A DNA stretch of 64,000 bases from an uncultured Eubacteriales bacterium (lineage in GTDB: Bacteria; Bacillota; Clostridia; Christensenellales; Borkfalkiaceae): NCBI GenBank assembly GCA_900543915.1, contig UQTB01000003.1, positions 1-64,000 of the forward strand, read 5' to 3'. Below are positions 15,435 through 24,081 of the stretch, piece after piece (position 1 is the stretch's first letter; every line of letters starts with the position of its first letter). Position numbers and translations under genes: made by a program. A model generated the notes under the pieces. It made no database searches. It worked only from the letters and a program-made list of their open reading frames with translations, and was not told the origin of the DNA.

Positions 15435-18077
15435 ATGAAAAAATACGTCTATTTGTTCAGCGAAGGCAACGCGAAAATGCGTGAGATCCTGGGCGGCAAG
15501 GGCGCGAACCTCGCGGAGATGACCAATATCGGTCTTCCCGTTCCGCAGGGATTCACCATTTCCACCGAGGCCTGCACGCAGTATTACGAGGACGGCAGAA
15601 AAATCAACGATGAGATCCAGGCGCAGATCATGGAGTACATCGGCAAGATGGAGGAGATCACCGGCAAGAAGTTCGGCGATCTGGAAAATCCCCTTCTGGT
15701 CTCCGTCCGCTCGGGTGCGCGCGCTTCCATGCCGGGCATGATGGATACCATCCTGAACCTCGGCCTGAACGATCAGGTGGTCGAAGTTCTGGCGAAGAAA
15801 TCCGGCAACCCCAGATGGGCGTGGGACTGCTACAGAAGATTCATTCAGATGTATTCGGACGTCGTGATGGAGGTCGGCAAAAAGTATTTCGAGGCTCTGA
15901 TCGACGAGATGAAGGAGAAAAAGGGCATCACGCAGGACGTCGAGCTGACGGCGGAAGACCTGGCGGTACTCGCTTCCCAGTTCAAAGCGGAATATAAGGC
16001 GAAGATCGGCGAGGATTTCCCCTCCGATCCGAAAGAGCAGCTCTTCGGCGCGATCAAGGCGGTGTTCCGTTCGTGGGACAACCCCCGCGCAAACATCTAC
16101 CGCATGGATCACGACATCCCCTACAGCTGGGGCACCGCGGTCAACGTGCAGATGATGGCGTTCGGCAACCTGGGCGATACGTCCGGCACGGGCGTCGCGT
16201 TCACGCGGAACCCCGCGACCGGCGAGAAGGGCCTGATGGGCGAATTCCTGGTCAACGCGCAGGGCGAAGACGTCGTCGCAGGCGTCCGCACGCCGATGCC
16301 CATCGCGCAGATGGCGGAGGTATTCCCCGAAGTCTACGCGCAGTTCCAGGAGGTCTGCAAGACTTTGGAAGGGCATTACCGCGACATGCAGGATATGGAG
16401 TTCACCATCGAGGATAAGAAGCTCTATATGCTCCAGACACGCAACGGCAAGCGCACCGCGACCGCGGCGATCAAAATCGCCTGCGATCTGATCGACGAGG
16501 GCATGATCACCGAGAAAGAGGCGCTCATGCAGATCGACGCCAAGTCGCTCGACATGCTGCTGCACCCCACGTTCGACCCGAAGGCTTTGAAGGAAGCGGA
16601 TAAAAACAACGTCGTCGGCAAGGGCATCGCGGCGTCTCCGGGCGCGGCTGCCGGCACCATCGTCTTTACGGCGGAGGATGCCGTCGTTGAAGGCAAGAAG
16701 GGCAGGAAAGTGGTTCTCGTCCGCCTGGAAACTTCCCCCGAAGATATCGAGGGCATGAAGTACGCGCAGGGCATTCTGACCGTGCGCGGCGGGCAGACCT
16801 CGCACGCGGCGGTGGTCGCGCGCGGCATGGGAACCTGCTGCGTTTCCGGCTGCGGCGAAATCAAGATGGACGAGGAGAACAAGCGGTTCACCCTCGCCGG
16901 AAAGGTATATAAGGAGGGCGACGGCATCTCGCTGGACGGCTCTACCGGTAAAATTTACGACTGCATCATTCCCACCGTCCCCGCGGATCCCAACAGCGGT
17001 TACTTCGGCCGCATCATGGAGCTTGCGGATAAGTACAAGGCGATGGGCGTGAGAACCAACGCGGATACGCCCGCGGACGCGCAGCAGGCGGCTGCCTTCG
17101 GCGCGCAGGGCATCGGCCTCTGCCGTACCGAGCACATGTTCTTCGGCGAAGGGAGAATCGATAAGTTCCGCGAAATGATCTGCTCCGAGACGGTGGAGGA
17201 GAGAGAAAAAGCGCTCGCCAAGATCGAGCCCATGCAGCAGGCGGACTTTGAAGGGCTGATGGAGGCGCTGAAAGGTCAGCCCGTCACCATCCGCTTCCTG
17301 GATCCCCCTCTGCACGAGTTTGTTCCCACCGAAGAAAAGGATATCGCAGAGCTCGCCAAGGCGCAGGGCAAGACGGTCGCCGAGATCAAGCAGATCTGCG
17401 ACGCGCTGCATGAATTCAACCCGATGATGGGGCACCGCGGCTGCCGTCTGGCGGTGACGTATCCCGAGATCGCGGTCATGCAGACCAAGGCGATCATCAA
17501 GGCGGCGATCGCCGTTCAGAAGCGCCATCCCGACTGGAACGTCGTTCCCGAGATCATGATTCCGCTGGTCGGGGAAGTCAAGGAACTGGCCTACTGCAAG
17601 AAGACGGTCGTCGAGACCGCGGAGGCGGAGATCAAGGCGGCCGGCGTGGAACTGAAATACGAAGTCGGCACGATGATCGAGATTCCGCGCGCCGCGCTGA
17701 CGGCGGACGAGATCGCGAAGGAAGCGGAATTCTTCTGCTTCGGCACCAACGATCTGACGCAGATGACCTTCGGCTTCAGCCGCGACGACGCGGGCAAGTT
17801 CCTGCCCTCGTACTATGCGGCCAAGATTTACGAATCCGATCCGTTTGCGCGCCTGGATACCACGGGCGTCGGCAAATTGATGGAAATGGCGGTCACGCTC
17901 GGCCATCAGACCCGCAAGGATCTCCACTGCGGAATCTGCGGCGAACACGGCGGCGATCCCTCTTCCATCGAGTTCTGCCACAACATCGGCCTCAATTACG
18001 TGTCCTGCTCGCCGTTCCGCGTTCCCATCGCGAGATTGGCCGCGGCGCAGGCTAATATCCGTAATCCGAGGGCGTAA
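15435..18077 (+). CDS. ppdK: Pyruvate, phosphate dikinase
   Basis: Interconverts pyruvate, ATP and phosphate with PEP, AMP and pyrophosphate; in anaerobes it often runs towards pyruvate as part of glycolysis. Full length at 880 residues. The nucleotide-binding domain is N-terminal (GGKGANLAEMTNIGLPVPQGF). The swivelling phosphohistidine is in GGQTSHAAVVARGMG, and the C-terminal barrel ends with CGICGEHGGDPSSIEF holding the catalytic Cys. Own promoter and terminator. The 3' side of this gene is where the AT-rich mobile region begins. Confidence 0.97.
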   Translation: MKKYVYLFSEGNAKMREILGGKGANLAEMTNIGLPVPQGFTISTEACTQYYEDGRKINDEIQAQIMEYIGKMEEITGKKFGDLENPLLVSVRSGARASMPGMMDTILNLGLNDQVVEVLAKKSGNPRWAWDCYRRFIQMYSDVVMEVGKKYFEALIDEMKEKKGITQDVELTAEDLAVLASQFKAEYKAKIGEDFPSDPKEQLFGAIKAVFRSWDNPRANIYRMDHDIPYSWGTAVNVQMMAFGNLGDTSGTGVAFTRNPATGEKGLMGEFLVNAQGEDVVAGVRTPMPIAQMAEVFPEVYAQFQEVCKTLEGHYRDMQDMEFTIEDKKLYMLQTRNGKRTATAAIKIACDLIDEGMITEKEALMQIDAKSLDMLLHPTFDPKALKEADKNNVVGKGIAASPGAAAGTIVFTAEDAVVEGKKGRKVVLVRLETSPEDIEGMKYAQGILTVRGGQTSHAAVVARGMGTCCVSGCGEIKMDEENKRFTLAGKVYKEGDGISLDGSTGKIYDCIIPTVPADPNSGYFGRIMELADKYKAMGVRTNADTPADAQQAAAFGAQGIGLCRTEHMFFGEGRIDKFREMICSETVEEREKALAKIEPMQQADFEGLMEALKGQPVTIRFLDPPLHEFVPTEEKDIAELAKAQGKTVAEIKQICDALHEFNPMMGHRGCRLAVTYPEIAVMQTKAIIKAAIAVQKRHPDWNVVPEIMIPLVGEVKELAYCKKTVVETAEAEIKAAGVELKYEVGTMIEIPRAALTADEIAKEAEFFCFGTNDLTQMTFGFSRDDAGKFLPSYYAAKIYESDPFARLDTTGVGKLMEMAVTLGHQTRKDLHCGICGEHGGDPSSIEFCHNIGLNYVSCSPFRVPIARLAAAQANIRNPRA

Positions 18078-18129
18078 GCTTTTGGCGGAAAACGGTTAAA
18101 TTCCGGCATTTTAATACTGAATTTTATGA

Positions 18130-18167
18130 AAAAACAGCCATTCTCGCTTGAGTCTGGCTGTTTTTTT
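18130..18167 (+). terminator. Terminator after ppdK
   Basis: Stem AAAAACAGCCA (18130-18140) with TGGCTGTTTTT (18155-18165) and a T-run to 18167. It marks the end of the backbone before the insertion. Confidence 0.87.
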
Positions 18168-18289
18168 ACTCTTCTGAAAGCGGTCGAAAATCGGAAAATG
18201 TGCTAAAATAGAGGGGTGGTTCCTCAAATGTTACATTTTTCCATATATACTGTTGTATGTAAAAGAGGGCGACAATAGAGAGGTATTTT

Positions 18290-18841
18290 ATGTCGAAATA
18301 TAAATTGATTATAGAGTATTACTTAAAAGGAAACAACCGCACGCAGATCGCTACGCTTTGCGATTGTTCCCGTATGACGGTCTGGCGCGTTTTGCAACGA
18401 GTAAACGCTATCGGTATCGGGCTTGACGAATTGAGCGGAATGAGCGAAAAAGAACTTGCTTATTTGCTTTTCCCGGAAAGGGCGAAAGCGGGAGACGGGT
18501 ATCTGATTCCGGATTTTAAGTGGGAAGAGTTTCAGATGGTTAAGCACCGTTCGTCAATCAGGCTTTGCTGGCGAAGATATTGCAAACGCGCGGCAAAGCA
18601 GAGCCTTGCGGCATACAGTTGGAAAGTTTTTCTGACTTCGTATAACGAATACCGCCGACCGAAAATACAGGTCGATGATCCGGACGACAAAATCAGAACA
18701 AAATTGAAACATTACAATTTTTTGTTGGCTTATTGCGAGAGCGATAAGGTGATGTATTCCGTGATTCAAACGGAAAAGGAAATGTGGCTGAAATCGCTTG
18801 GACTGGACGAAAGCAAAATTATAGACGATAGAAAAAAGTGA
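18290..18841 (+). CDS. IstA-like helix-turn-helix protein without transposase core
   Basis: A 183-residue protein whose first 110 residues look like the N-terminus of IS21 IstA: a helix-turn-helix (NRTQIATLCDCSRMTVWRVLQ), then SEKELAYLLFPE, then IRLCWRRYCKR...YSWKVFLTSYNEY. The DDE catalytic domain is absent; the tail is a charged, unrelated 70 residues. It may be a truncated transposase or a domesticated DNA-binding protein. The roughly 200 bases before it hold no other gene. No IstB partner is seen. Confidence 0.5.
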   Translation: MSKYKLIIEYYLKGNNRTQIATLCDCSRMTVWRVLQRVNAIGIGLDELSGMSEKELAYLLFPERAKAGDGYLIPDFKWEEFQMVKHRSSIRLCWRRYCKRAAKQSLAAYSWKVFLTSYNEYRRPKIQVDDPDDKIRTKLKHYNFLLAYCESDKVMYSVIQTEKEMWLKSLGLDESKIIDDRKK

Positions 18842-18880
18842 AAGAAATTAAAACTTCTTTGAATTTATTTCAAATACCTA

Positions 18881-18909
18881 TTGCAAAATATACCGGAATA
18901 TGGTATAAT
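18881..18909 (+). promoter_or_regulatory. Strong sigma-A promoter driving a hairpin-rich transcript
   Basis: TTGCAA (18881-18886), exactly 17 bases, then a perfect TATAAT (18904-18909). No protein start fits downstream before 19064; the predicted transcript runs directly into five hairpins. Confidence 0.7.
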
Positions 18910-18915
18910 GAACGC

Positions 18916-19022
18916 AGAGTTTTGCATTCTGCAAAACGAAAGCTTTCGCTTTCCTCCGCGCCTTCGGCGCGGTTGCGAGATTGAAAGCAATCATAAAAAT
19001 GCCCTTGCCGGCAAGCATTTTT
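18916..19022 (+). ncRNA. Candidate small structured RNA (five tandem hairpins)
   Basis: Downstream of a near-consensus promoter lie five consecutive hairpins. Their arms are 18919-18926/18930-18937, 18938-18943/18948-18953, 18956-18962/18966-18972, 18979-18983/18988-18992 and 18995-19002/19015-19022. The last arm ends in TTTTT, giving an intrinsic-terminator shape. The product would be about 110 nt. No convincing frame crosses it. It sits directly upstream of the XRE regulator and restriction operon, so it could be a trans-acting RNA or a leader/attenuator. It matches no RNA family I recognise. Confidence 0.45.
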
Positions 19023-19027
19023 ATTTA

Positions 19028-19036
19028 TGTTATAAT
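19028..19036 (+). promoter_or_regulatory. Extended minus-10 promoter of the XRE gene
   Basis: TGT followed by TATAAT (19031-19036) is an extended minus-10 (TGnTATAAT) without a good minus-35. It lies immediately after the last hairpin of the RNA candidate and 27 bases before the ATG at 19064. Confidence 0.5.
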
Positions 19037-19063
19037 CGAATAAATTAGTCAATGAGGTGTATT

Positions 19064-19276
19064 ATGGCAGCAAGTTATAAAAAATTATTCAAATTACTGA
19101 TAGACAGGGAGATGAAGAGCAAGGAACTCGCCGCGCTCGCAAAAGTAAGCCCCGCAACGCTTGCAAAAATGAAGAAGGATGGCGTTTCGGTGAATTCCGA
19201 CGTGCTTATAAAAATCTGCACGGCACTTGGCTGTACGCTTGACGATATCGTCGAAATCGTGGACGACGAAAAATAA
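19064..19276 (+). CDS. XRE (Cro/CI-type) regulator
   Basis: A 70-residue helix-turn-helix protein: MKSKELAALAKVSPATLAKMKKDG is the DNA-binding core and VLIKICTALGCTLDDIVEIV the family tail. The ATG at 19064 follows GAGGTGTATT; two in-frame codons upstream lack a site. Small XRE proteins of this kind often lead restriction-modification operons as controllers, and here the next genes are prrC-like and hsdM, so control of that operon is likely. Confidence 0.82.
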   Translation: MAASYKKLFKLLIDREMKSKELAALAKVSPATLAKMKKDGVSVNSDVLIKICTALGCTLDDIVEIVDDEK

Positions 19277-19385
19277 TTGTAAAACCTAAGAAAAATATCT
19301 TAATTATGACCGCCGTTGTCATGTTTTGTATGATAAAATAGATAAAATGAAGAAGTTTTAAGATAGATTGAGGACATATGAAGAG

Positions 19386-20468
19386 ATGGAAAAGTATAAA
19401 GATTTAGATGATATAGCGAAAGAGATTGCAGAGTCTTTAAATACTAAAGATATTTTGGTTTATGCGTTTAATGCAACCGGTAAAACAAGATTGTCAGTTC
19501 TACTTGATAAAAACGATTACGAAGAAGAAAACATTAAATCTTTAAGTTACAATGCTATCGTTGAAGATTATTTTAGTTGGGATAATGAAAAATTTACTTT
19601 TAAAATAATAACAGGGACTTGGTTGTTTAATTTTATTAACGATGAAGGGTTGGACGGAGATATTATAGATGTGTTTAATAATTTTATCGAAGCGGATATT
19701 AAACCGGAGATTGATTTAACAACGGGTGAAATGCGATTTTATGTAACAGATATTGGTGGTAGCAAAAAGGCAGTAAAAATTTCTAAAGGAGAAGAAAGAC
19801 TGTTTCAGTGGTCAGTTTTTTATAGCGTACTAAAAAGGGCTACGGATTTACTGGCGGAAAAAGAAGAAGATCGGTCGTTAAAAATGTTTAATCACTTAAA
19901 GTATATTGTTATTGATGATCCGATTTCATCTTTAGACGACTATAAAGTATATACATTGTCAATGCAGATTTTGGAATTGATTAAGTCTGTACATGCTCGT
20001 AAAATAAGCGTAAGTTTTTTACTTTTAACTCATCATGCTTTATTTTATAATATAATTTTTAATACTCTTAGGAATCGGGGAAAAGATAGTGCAGCATTTT
20101 ATTTTCTTAATAAAATAGATGAAGAATATGAGCTGAAGGATGTAAAAAATAGTCAACTCGCCGTATCTCACATAGTGATGCTGAAAGAAATTAAGAGAGC
20201 GATTCAATCAAATAATTTGAGAAAAAAAGACTTTAACAAGTTTAGAAGCGTATTAGAGAAAACATCAATATATTTGGGGTTTGAAAAATGGCAAGATCTC
20301 TTTGAAGGGTATAAAGAAACAGAGGCTGTTCAGAAAATTATTAATATGAATAGCCACGAAAAATATGTAGAAATGGATACAGAATTTTTAACAAATGAAC
20401 AGATACAAATTTTAACGAGTGCATTTAATTATTTTGTTGAAGAATACAAAGTTCAATTAGGAGAATAA
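19386..20468 (+). CDS. PrrC-like anticodon nuclease (ABC-type ATPase)
   Basis: A 360-residue protein with a divergent ABC-type ATPase domain: P-loop AFNATGKT (residues 27-34), signature-like KISKGEERLFQW, Walker B and D-loop YIVIDDPISSLDD, H-loop LLLTHHALFY. The C-terminal part has R287-x3-E291 (FRSVLEKT) and H324 (NMNSHEKY), 33 residues after the Glu. This is nearly the spacing of the Arg320-Glu324-His356 triad of Escherichia coli PrrC, which cuts tRNA-Lys when a phage disables the host type I enzyme. The gene ends two bases before hsdM, the same genomic association as PrrC. I use the ATG at 19386; a TTG at 19368 is possible. The assignment rests on motifs and context, not on an alignment. 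Confidence 0.68.
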   Translation: MEKYKDLDDIAKEIAESLNTKDILVYAFNATGKTRLSVLLDKNDYEEENIKSLSYNAIVEDYFSWDNEKFTFKIITGTWLFNFINDEGLDGDIIDVFNNFIEADIKPEIDLTTGEMRFYVTDIGGSKKAVKISKGEERLFQWSVFYSVLKRATDLLAEKEEDRSLKMFNHLKYIVIDDPISSLDDYKVYTLSMQILELIKSVHARKISVSFLLLTHHALFYNIIFNTLRNRGKDSAAFYFLNKIDEEYELKDVKNSQLAVSHIVMLKEIKRAIQSNNLRKKDFNKFRSVLEKTSIYLGFEKWQDLFEGYKETEAVQKIINMNSHEKYVEMDTEFLTNEQIQILTSAFNYFVEEYKVQLGE

Positions 20469-20470
20469 AA

Positions 20471-22033
20471 ATGGCGGATATTAAAAAAGAGCAGGAACGT
20501 GAAGAATTACACAAAGCGATTTGGAACATAGCGAACGACCTTAGGGGGAGCGTTGACGGCTGGGATTTTAAGCAGTACGTTTTAGGTATAATGTTTTATC
20601 GCTACATTTCCGAAAATATCGCGAATTACATAGATACGGGCGAACATGCCGCGGGAAACGTTGATTTTCACTATGCCGATTTATCCGACGAAGCGGCGGA
20701 AGAAGCGAGAGCCGATATGGTGGAAACGAAAGGCTTCTTTATTCTTCCGAGCCAACTTTTCGTAAGCGTTCGTAAAAGGGCAAGCAAAGACGAAAACCTT
20801 AACGAAACGCTTGAAAAGATCTTCAACGCGATAGAATCTTCCGCGCAAGGAACGGATAGCGAGGACGATTTCAAAGGCTTGTTCGACGATATAGACGTAA
20901 ACAGCAACAAACTCGGCGCAACGGTGGCAAAGCGCAACGAAAAACTCGTAAAACTTCTCGATGGTATCGGCGATATGAAACTCGGCGATTATAAAGATAA
21001 TACTATCGACGCGTTCGGCGACGCTTATGAATTTTTAATGGGTATGTACGCATCTAACGCAGGGAAGAGCGGTGGCGAGTATTTCACTCCGCAAGAGGTC
21101 TCCGAATTGCTTACGCGGCTTACGGTGGTAGGGAAAACGCAAGTTAATAAGGTTTACGATCCCGCTTGCGGTTCGGGTTCGCTCCTTTTGAAATTTGCCA
21201 AAATTTTGGGCAAAGAAAACGTTCGGCAAGGTTTTTACGGGCAAGAAATCAACCTTACAACGTATAACCTTTGCCGTATCAATATGTTTTTGCACGATAT
21301 CGACTTCGATAAGTTCAATATCGCGTGCGAAGATACGTTAATTAGTCCGCAACATTGGGATGACGAGCCGTTCGAGGCTATCGTTTCAAATCCGCCGTAT
21401 TCCACGAAATGGGCGGGCGACGATAATCCGCTTTTAATCAACGATACGAGATTTTCGCCCGCGGGCGTGCTTGCACCGAAATCGAAAGCCGATCTCGCGT
21501 TTGTGATGCATTCGCTTTCGTGGCTCTCTACGAACGGCACGGCGGCAATCGTATGCTTCCCCGGGATTTTCTATCGCGGCGGCGCGGAACAAAAAATTCG
21601 TAAATATTTGGTTGATAACAACTTTATCGATTGCATTATTCAACTTCCCGATAACCTTTTCTTCGGTACGAGCATTGCAACGTGCATAATGGTGCTTAAA
21701 AAGAGCAAAAACGAAAATGCAACGCTTTTTATCGACGCCACCGCCGAGTGTGAAAAGGTAACGAACAACAATAAACTTCGCGATAAAAATATCGAAAATA
21801 TCCTTAAAATGTTTACCGATAGGGTGGATATCGCGCATAAAGCGCGGTTGGTGCAAAACTCGGAAATCGCGGAAAACGATTATAATTTATCGGTATCTAC
21901 TTATATAGAAAAGGAAGATACGCGGCAAGCGATAGACATAAAGGCGTTGAATAAAGAAATTGCAGAAATTGTTGCGCGCGAGCAAGTTTTACGCGACGAA
22001 ATAGATAAAATCATCGCCGAAATTGAGGGGTAA
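20471..22033 (+). CDS. hsdM: Type I restriction-modification system, methyltransferase subunit HsdM
   Basis: A 520-residue N6-adenine methyltransferase. The helical N-terminal domain is followed by SAM motif I DPACGSGSLLL near residue 230 and catalytic NPPY near residue 306. The usual segment GGEYFTPQEVSELL precedes them. HsdM pairs with HsdS to methylate the recognition site and with HsdR to cut unmodified DNA. It is followed after 7 bases by a non-standard gene rather than directly by hsdS. Confidence 0.97.
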   Translation: MADIKKEQEREELHKAIWNIANDLRGSVDGWDFKQYVLGIMFYRYISENIANYIDTGEHAAGNVDFHYADLSDEAAEEARADMVETKGFFILPSQLFVSVRKRASKDENLNETLEKIFNAIESSAQGTDSEDDFKGLFDDIDVNSNKLGATVAKRNEKLVKLLDGIGDMKLGDYKDNTIDAFGDAYEFLMGMYASNAGKSGGEYFTPQEVSELLTRLTVVGKTQVNKVYDPACGSGSLLLKFAKILGKENVRQGFYGQEINLTTYNLCRINMFLHDIDFDKFNIACEDTLISPQHWDDEPFEAIVSNPPYSTKWAGDDNPLLINDTRFSPAGVLAPKSKADLAFVMHSLSWLSTNGTAAIVCFPGIFYRGGAEQKIRKYLVDNNFIDCIIQLPDNLFFGTSIATCIMVLKKSKNENATLFIDATAECEKVTNNNKLRDKNIENILKMFTDRVDIAHKARLVQNSEIAENDYNLSVSTYIEKEDTRQAIDIKALNKEIAEIVAREQVLRDEIDKIIAEIEG

Positions 22034-22040
22034 AGTTATT

Positions 22041-22943
22041 ATGCGTGAATGGGAAAATGCGCGTTATCTGATTGATGCGAAAAAAGCAGTTGATAGTTTG
22101 ATTTTTATCTCGCTAAATGAGAAGAAATTAAGTAATATAAATTTACAAGAGAAATGCGAAAGTCTTCGCCAAAAATTTTATATTAACATTTGTGTTGTTT
22201 TAGATCAATCATTTCCTAAAGATAAAAAGACGATTTGTAAGCAAGACGCAAAAATAGAACGGATTTATTATGAACGCGATAAAAATGCGGCGCATAAAGA
22301 TAAAGATTATTGCCCGCGTGAATATAGTTCACTTCATGAAGAAATTGAGGAAAAAAAGAGTGAATTGACACATGTTCGTGAACTGTGTAAAAAATTTTTG
22401 CCTGAAATGATAACGCTTGATTTTGTTCCGCATGATAAAGAATTGTTTCGTTTAATAAATCGTACAAACAAAGAAATTGAACAAGACGCTAATATGATAA
22501 AGTATCCTTTAAGCGTTTTTCATTTCTATCAATTGTCGAAAGAGGGGCAACATGTATTTAGGGCATTTGACACGGAAGAACAAGATAGAGAAACGGCTAA
22601 AATATTTGGTTATGATTATGATGAGATGATTTCAAAAATTTCGCCTACAAAAACTGATGATATAGAGAAAATATCAGAACAAGAAAAGAAACGTTTGGAA
22701 GTTATAAAGATAAATGGTATCAATAGCTATGAAGGTCTTCAAAATCGTCAAGATTCTTGCATTAAAATGAATATTGAACATAATCGAAATGTTTGGTGTC
22801 CTTTTAATAAAAAACATTTTGATATGATTGAGGAGCTTAAAGCGATAGGTTTTTATGATGAACTTGAAATGTCCCATATGGAAATTTTTGCCGATGAAGA
22901 AACGGGGAAACAAGTGACGCAAATAATGGAGAAATACAAATGA
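22041..22943 (+). CDS. Uncharacterised protein with HEPN-like motif, embedded in the restriction operon
   Basis: A 300-residue cytoplasmic protein of unknown family lying between hsdM and hsdS. The N-terminal region is helical and carries YYERDKNAAHKDKDY, with R79-x5-H85, which fits the Rx4-6H active motif of HEPN ribonucleases and toxins. The rest is charged and helical with no other motif I recognise. It starts at ATG 22041 after GGGGTAAAG and overlaps the hsdS ATG by four bases, so it is co-translated with the specificity subunit. A role as a guard nuclease or accessory factor of the restriction complex is inference; base use is strongly AT-rich. Confidence 0.6.
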   Translation: MREWENARYLIDAKKAVDSLIFISLNEKKLSNINLQEKCESLRQKFYINICVVLDQSFPKDKKTICKQDAKIERIYYERDKNAAHKDKDYCPREYSSLHEEIEEKKSELTHVRELCKKFLPEMITLDFVPHDKELFRLINRTNKEIEQDANMIKYPLSVFHFYQLSKEGQHVFRAFDTEEQDRETAKIFGYDYDEMISKISPTKTDDIEKISEQEKKRLEVIKINGINSYEGLQNRQDSCIKMNIEHNRNVWCPFNKKHFDMIEELKAIGFYDELEMSHMEIFADEETGKQVTQIMEKYK

Positions 22944-24067
22944 GTAAATTAGAAGAATTGATAAAAGAATTTTGCCCGAACGGGGTGGAGTATAAAAAAA
23001 TAAAAGAATGTTATAATCGATTGAAAGGTACTCCTATAACCGCGGGAAAAATGAAAGAAATAGAATCTTCCGTTGGTAATGTAACCATATTTGCCGGAGG
23101 GAAAACTGTTGTTGTGGCAAAAGAGCAAGATATACCAAATGCCAATATTATTCGAGTTCCTGCTGTTGTAGTACAATCTCGAGGGATAATAGATGTGATT
23201 TATTGCAATTCTCCATTTACTTTTAAAAATGAAATGTGGGCGTATTCATCAAAAGAAGAAACAAGCGTTAAATATTTATTTTATTATTTAAAAAGTAAAA
23301 TCCAATTATTGCGTGATTCTGCTGCTGGGATGGGTGCTTTGCCTCAGATATCTTTATCAGCGACTGAAGAGTTGCAAATTCCGTTGCCGGCTCTGCCGGT
23401 ACAGCGAGAAATTGTCCGAATTTTGGACAGTTTCACGCTGTATAGCGCCGAGCTTACAGCCGAGCTTACAGCTCGCCGTAAGCAGTATGAATTTTACAGA
23501 GATAAGTTACTGACGTTTGATGATACGATTTCCGCAAATGTAAAAAAGATAGAATTGGGCAATATTGCGGATATAGCGGTAGGAACAAAGCCTGAACAAG
23601 TTTTTGAAGAAAAAAATCTTTATGAATATATAAATGCAGGTACTACGAATTCCGGATATGTTGATTCATATAATTGTTTAGGTGATACCGTTACGACTCC
23701 TTCGAGGGGACAAGGTGGTATTGGTTTTGTGGGTTATCAAAGGCAAAATTTTTGGTTAGGACCATTATGCTATAAAATAAAGTCTAATACGGATGAAGTT
23801 TTGACAAAATATATTTTTCATTATTTGCAGAATAACACAAATTTGATTTTATCATTAAAAAAAGAAGGCGGTGTTCCTGCCGTTAATCGCTCGGATTTAG
23901 TAAAAATTCCGTTGATTTATCCTCCTCGTGCTGTTCAAGAACGAATTGTAAAAGTGCTGGATAACTTCGACGCGATTTGTTCCGATTTAGGGATAGGACT
24001 TCCTGCAGAAATCGAAAAAAGACAAAAACAATATGAATATTACAGGGATAAATTATTAACGTTTTAA
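22940..24067 (+). CDS. hsdS: Type I restriction-modification system, specificity subunit HsdS
   Basis: A 375-residue DNA-recognition subunit with two target-recognition domains. Each is followed by a conserved helix: LPVQREIVRILDSF...RKQYEFYRDKLLTF around residues 150-195, and RAVQERIVKVLDNF...RQKQYEYYRDKLLTF at the end. The first helix contains a tandem AELT repeat like the TAEL repeats of EcoR124-type systems, where copy number sets the spacing between the two half-sites. It overlaps the preceding gene by four bases. Confidence 0.94.
   Translation: MSKLEELIKEFCPNGVEYKKIKECYNRLKGTPITAGKMKEIESSVGNVTIFAGGKTVVVAKEQDIPNANIIRVPAVVVQSRGIIDVIYCNSPFTFKNEMWAYSSKEETSVKYLFYYLKSKIQLLRDSAAGMGALPQISLSATEELQIPLPALPVQREIVRILDSFTLYSAELTAELTARRKQYEFYRDKLLTFDDTISANVKKIELGNIADIAVGTKPEQVFEEKNLYEYINAGTTNSGYVDSYNCLGDTVTTPSRGQGGIGFVGYQRQNFWLGPLCYKIKSNTDEVLTKYIFHYLQNNTNLILSLKKEGGVPAVNRSDLVKIPLIYPPRAVQERIVKVLDNFDAICSDLGIGLPAEIEKRQKQYEYYRDKLLTF
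23447..23470 (+). repeat. Two exact 12-bp repeats in the hsdS central linker
   Basis: GCCGAGCTTACA occurs at 23447-23458 and again at 23459-23470, encoding AELT twice in frame. Slippage would add or remove four residues between the recognition domains without a frameshift. Confidence 0.85.
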
Positions 24068-24081
24068 GGATAAGTTTACGT

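Noticed and set aside
15300..17981. An 893-codon open frame antisense to ppdK
   Set aside because: It mirrors the ppdK codon pattern (GC-rich third positions leave the opposite strand open), has no ribosome site, and gives a low-complexity Arg/His/Asp-rich translation unlike any family.
18168..19063. A tRNA gene as integration target for the mobile region
   Set aside because: No cloverleaf was found on either side; the element uses a serine recombinase, which does not need a tRNA site.
19368..19385. TTG at 19368 as the start of the PrrC-like gene
   Set aside because: It lacks a ribosome site at a normal distance; the ATG at 19386 has GAGG upstream and starts just before the conserved region. 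It remains possible.
23447..23470. Short tandem repeats as a possible CRISPR fragment
   Set aside because: Two adjacent 12-bp copies without spacers, in frame inside hsdS. No CRISPR repeat-spacer pattern or cas gene was seen anywhere in the window.
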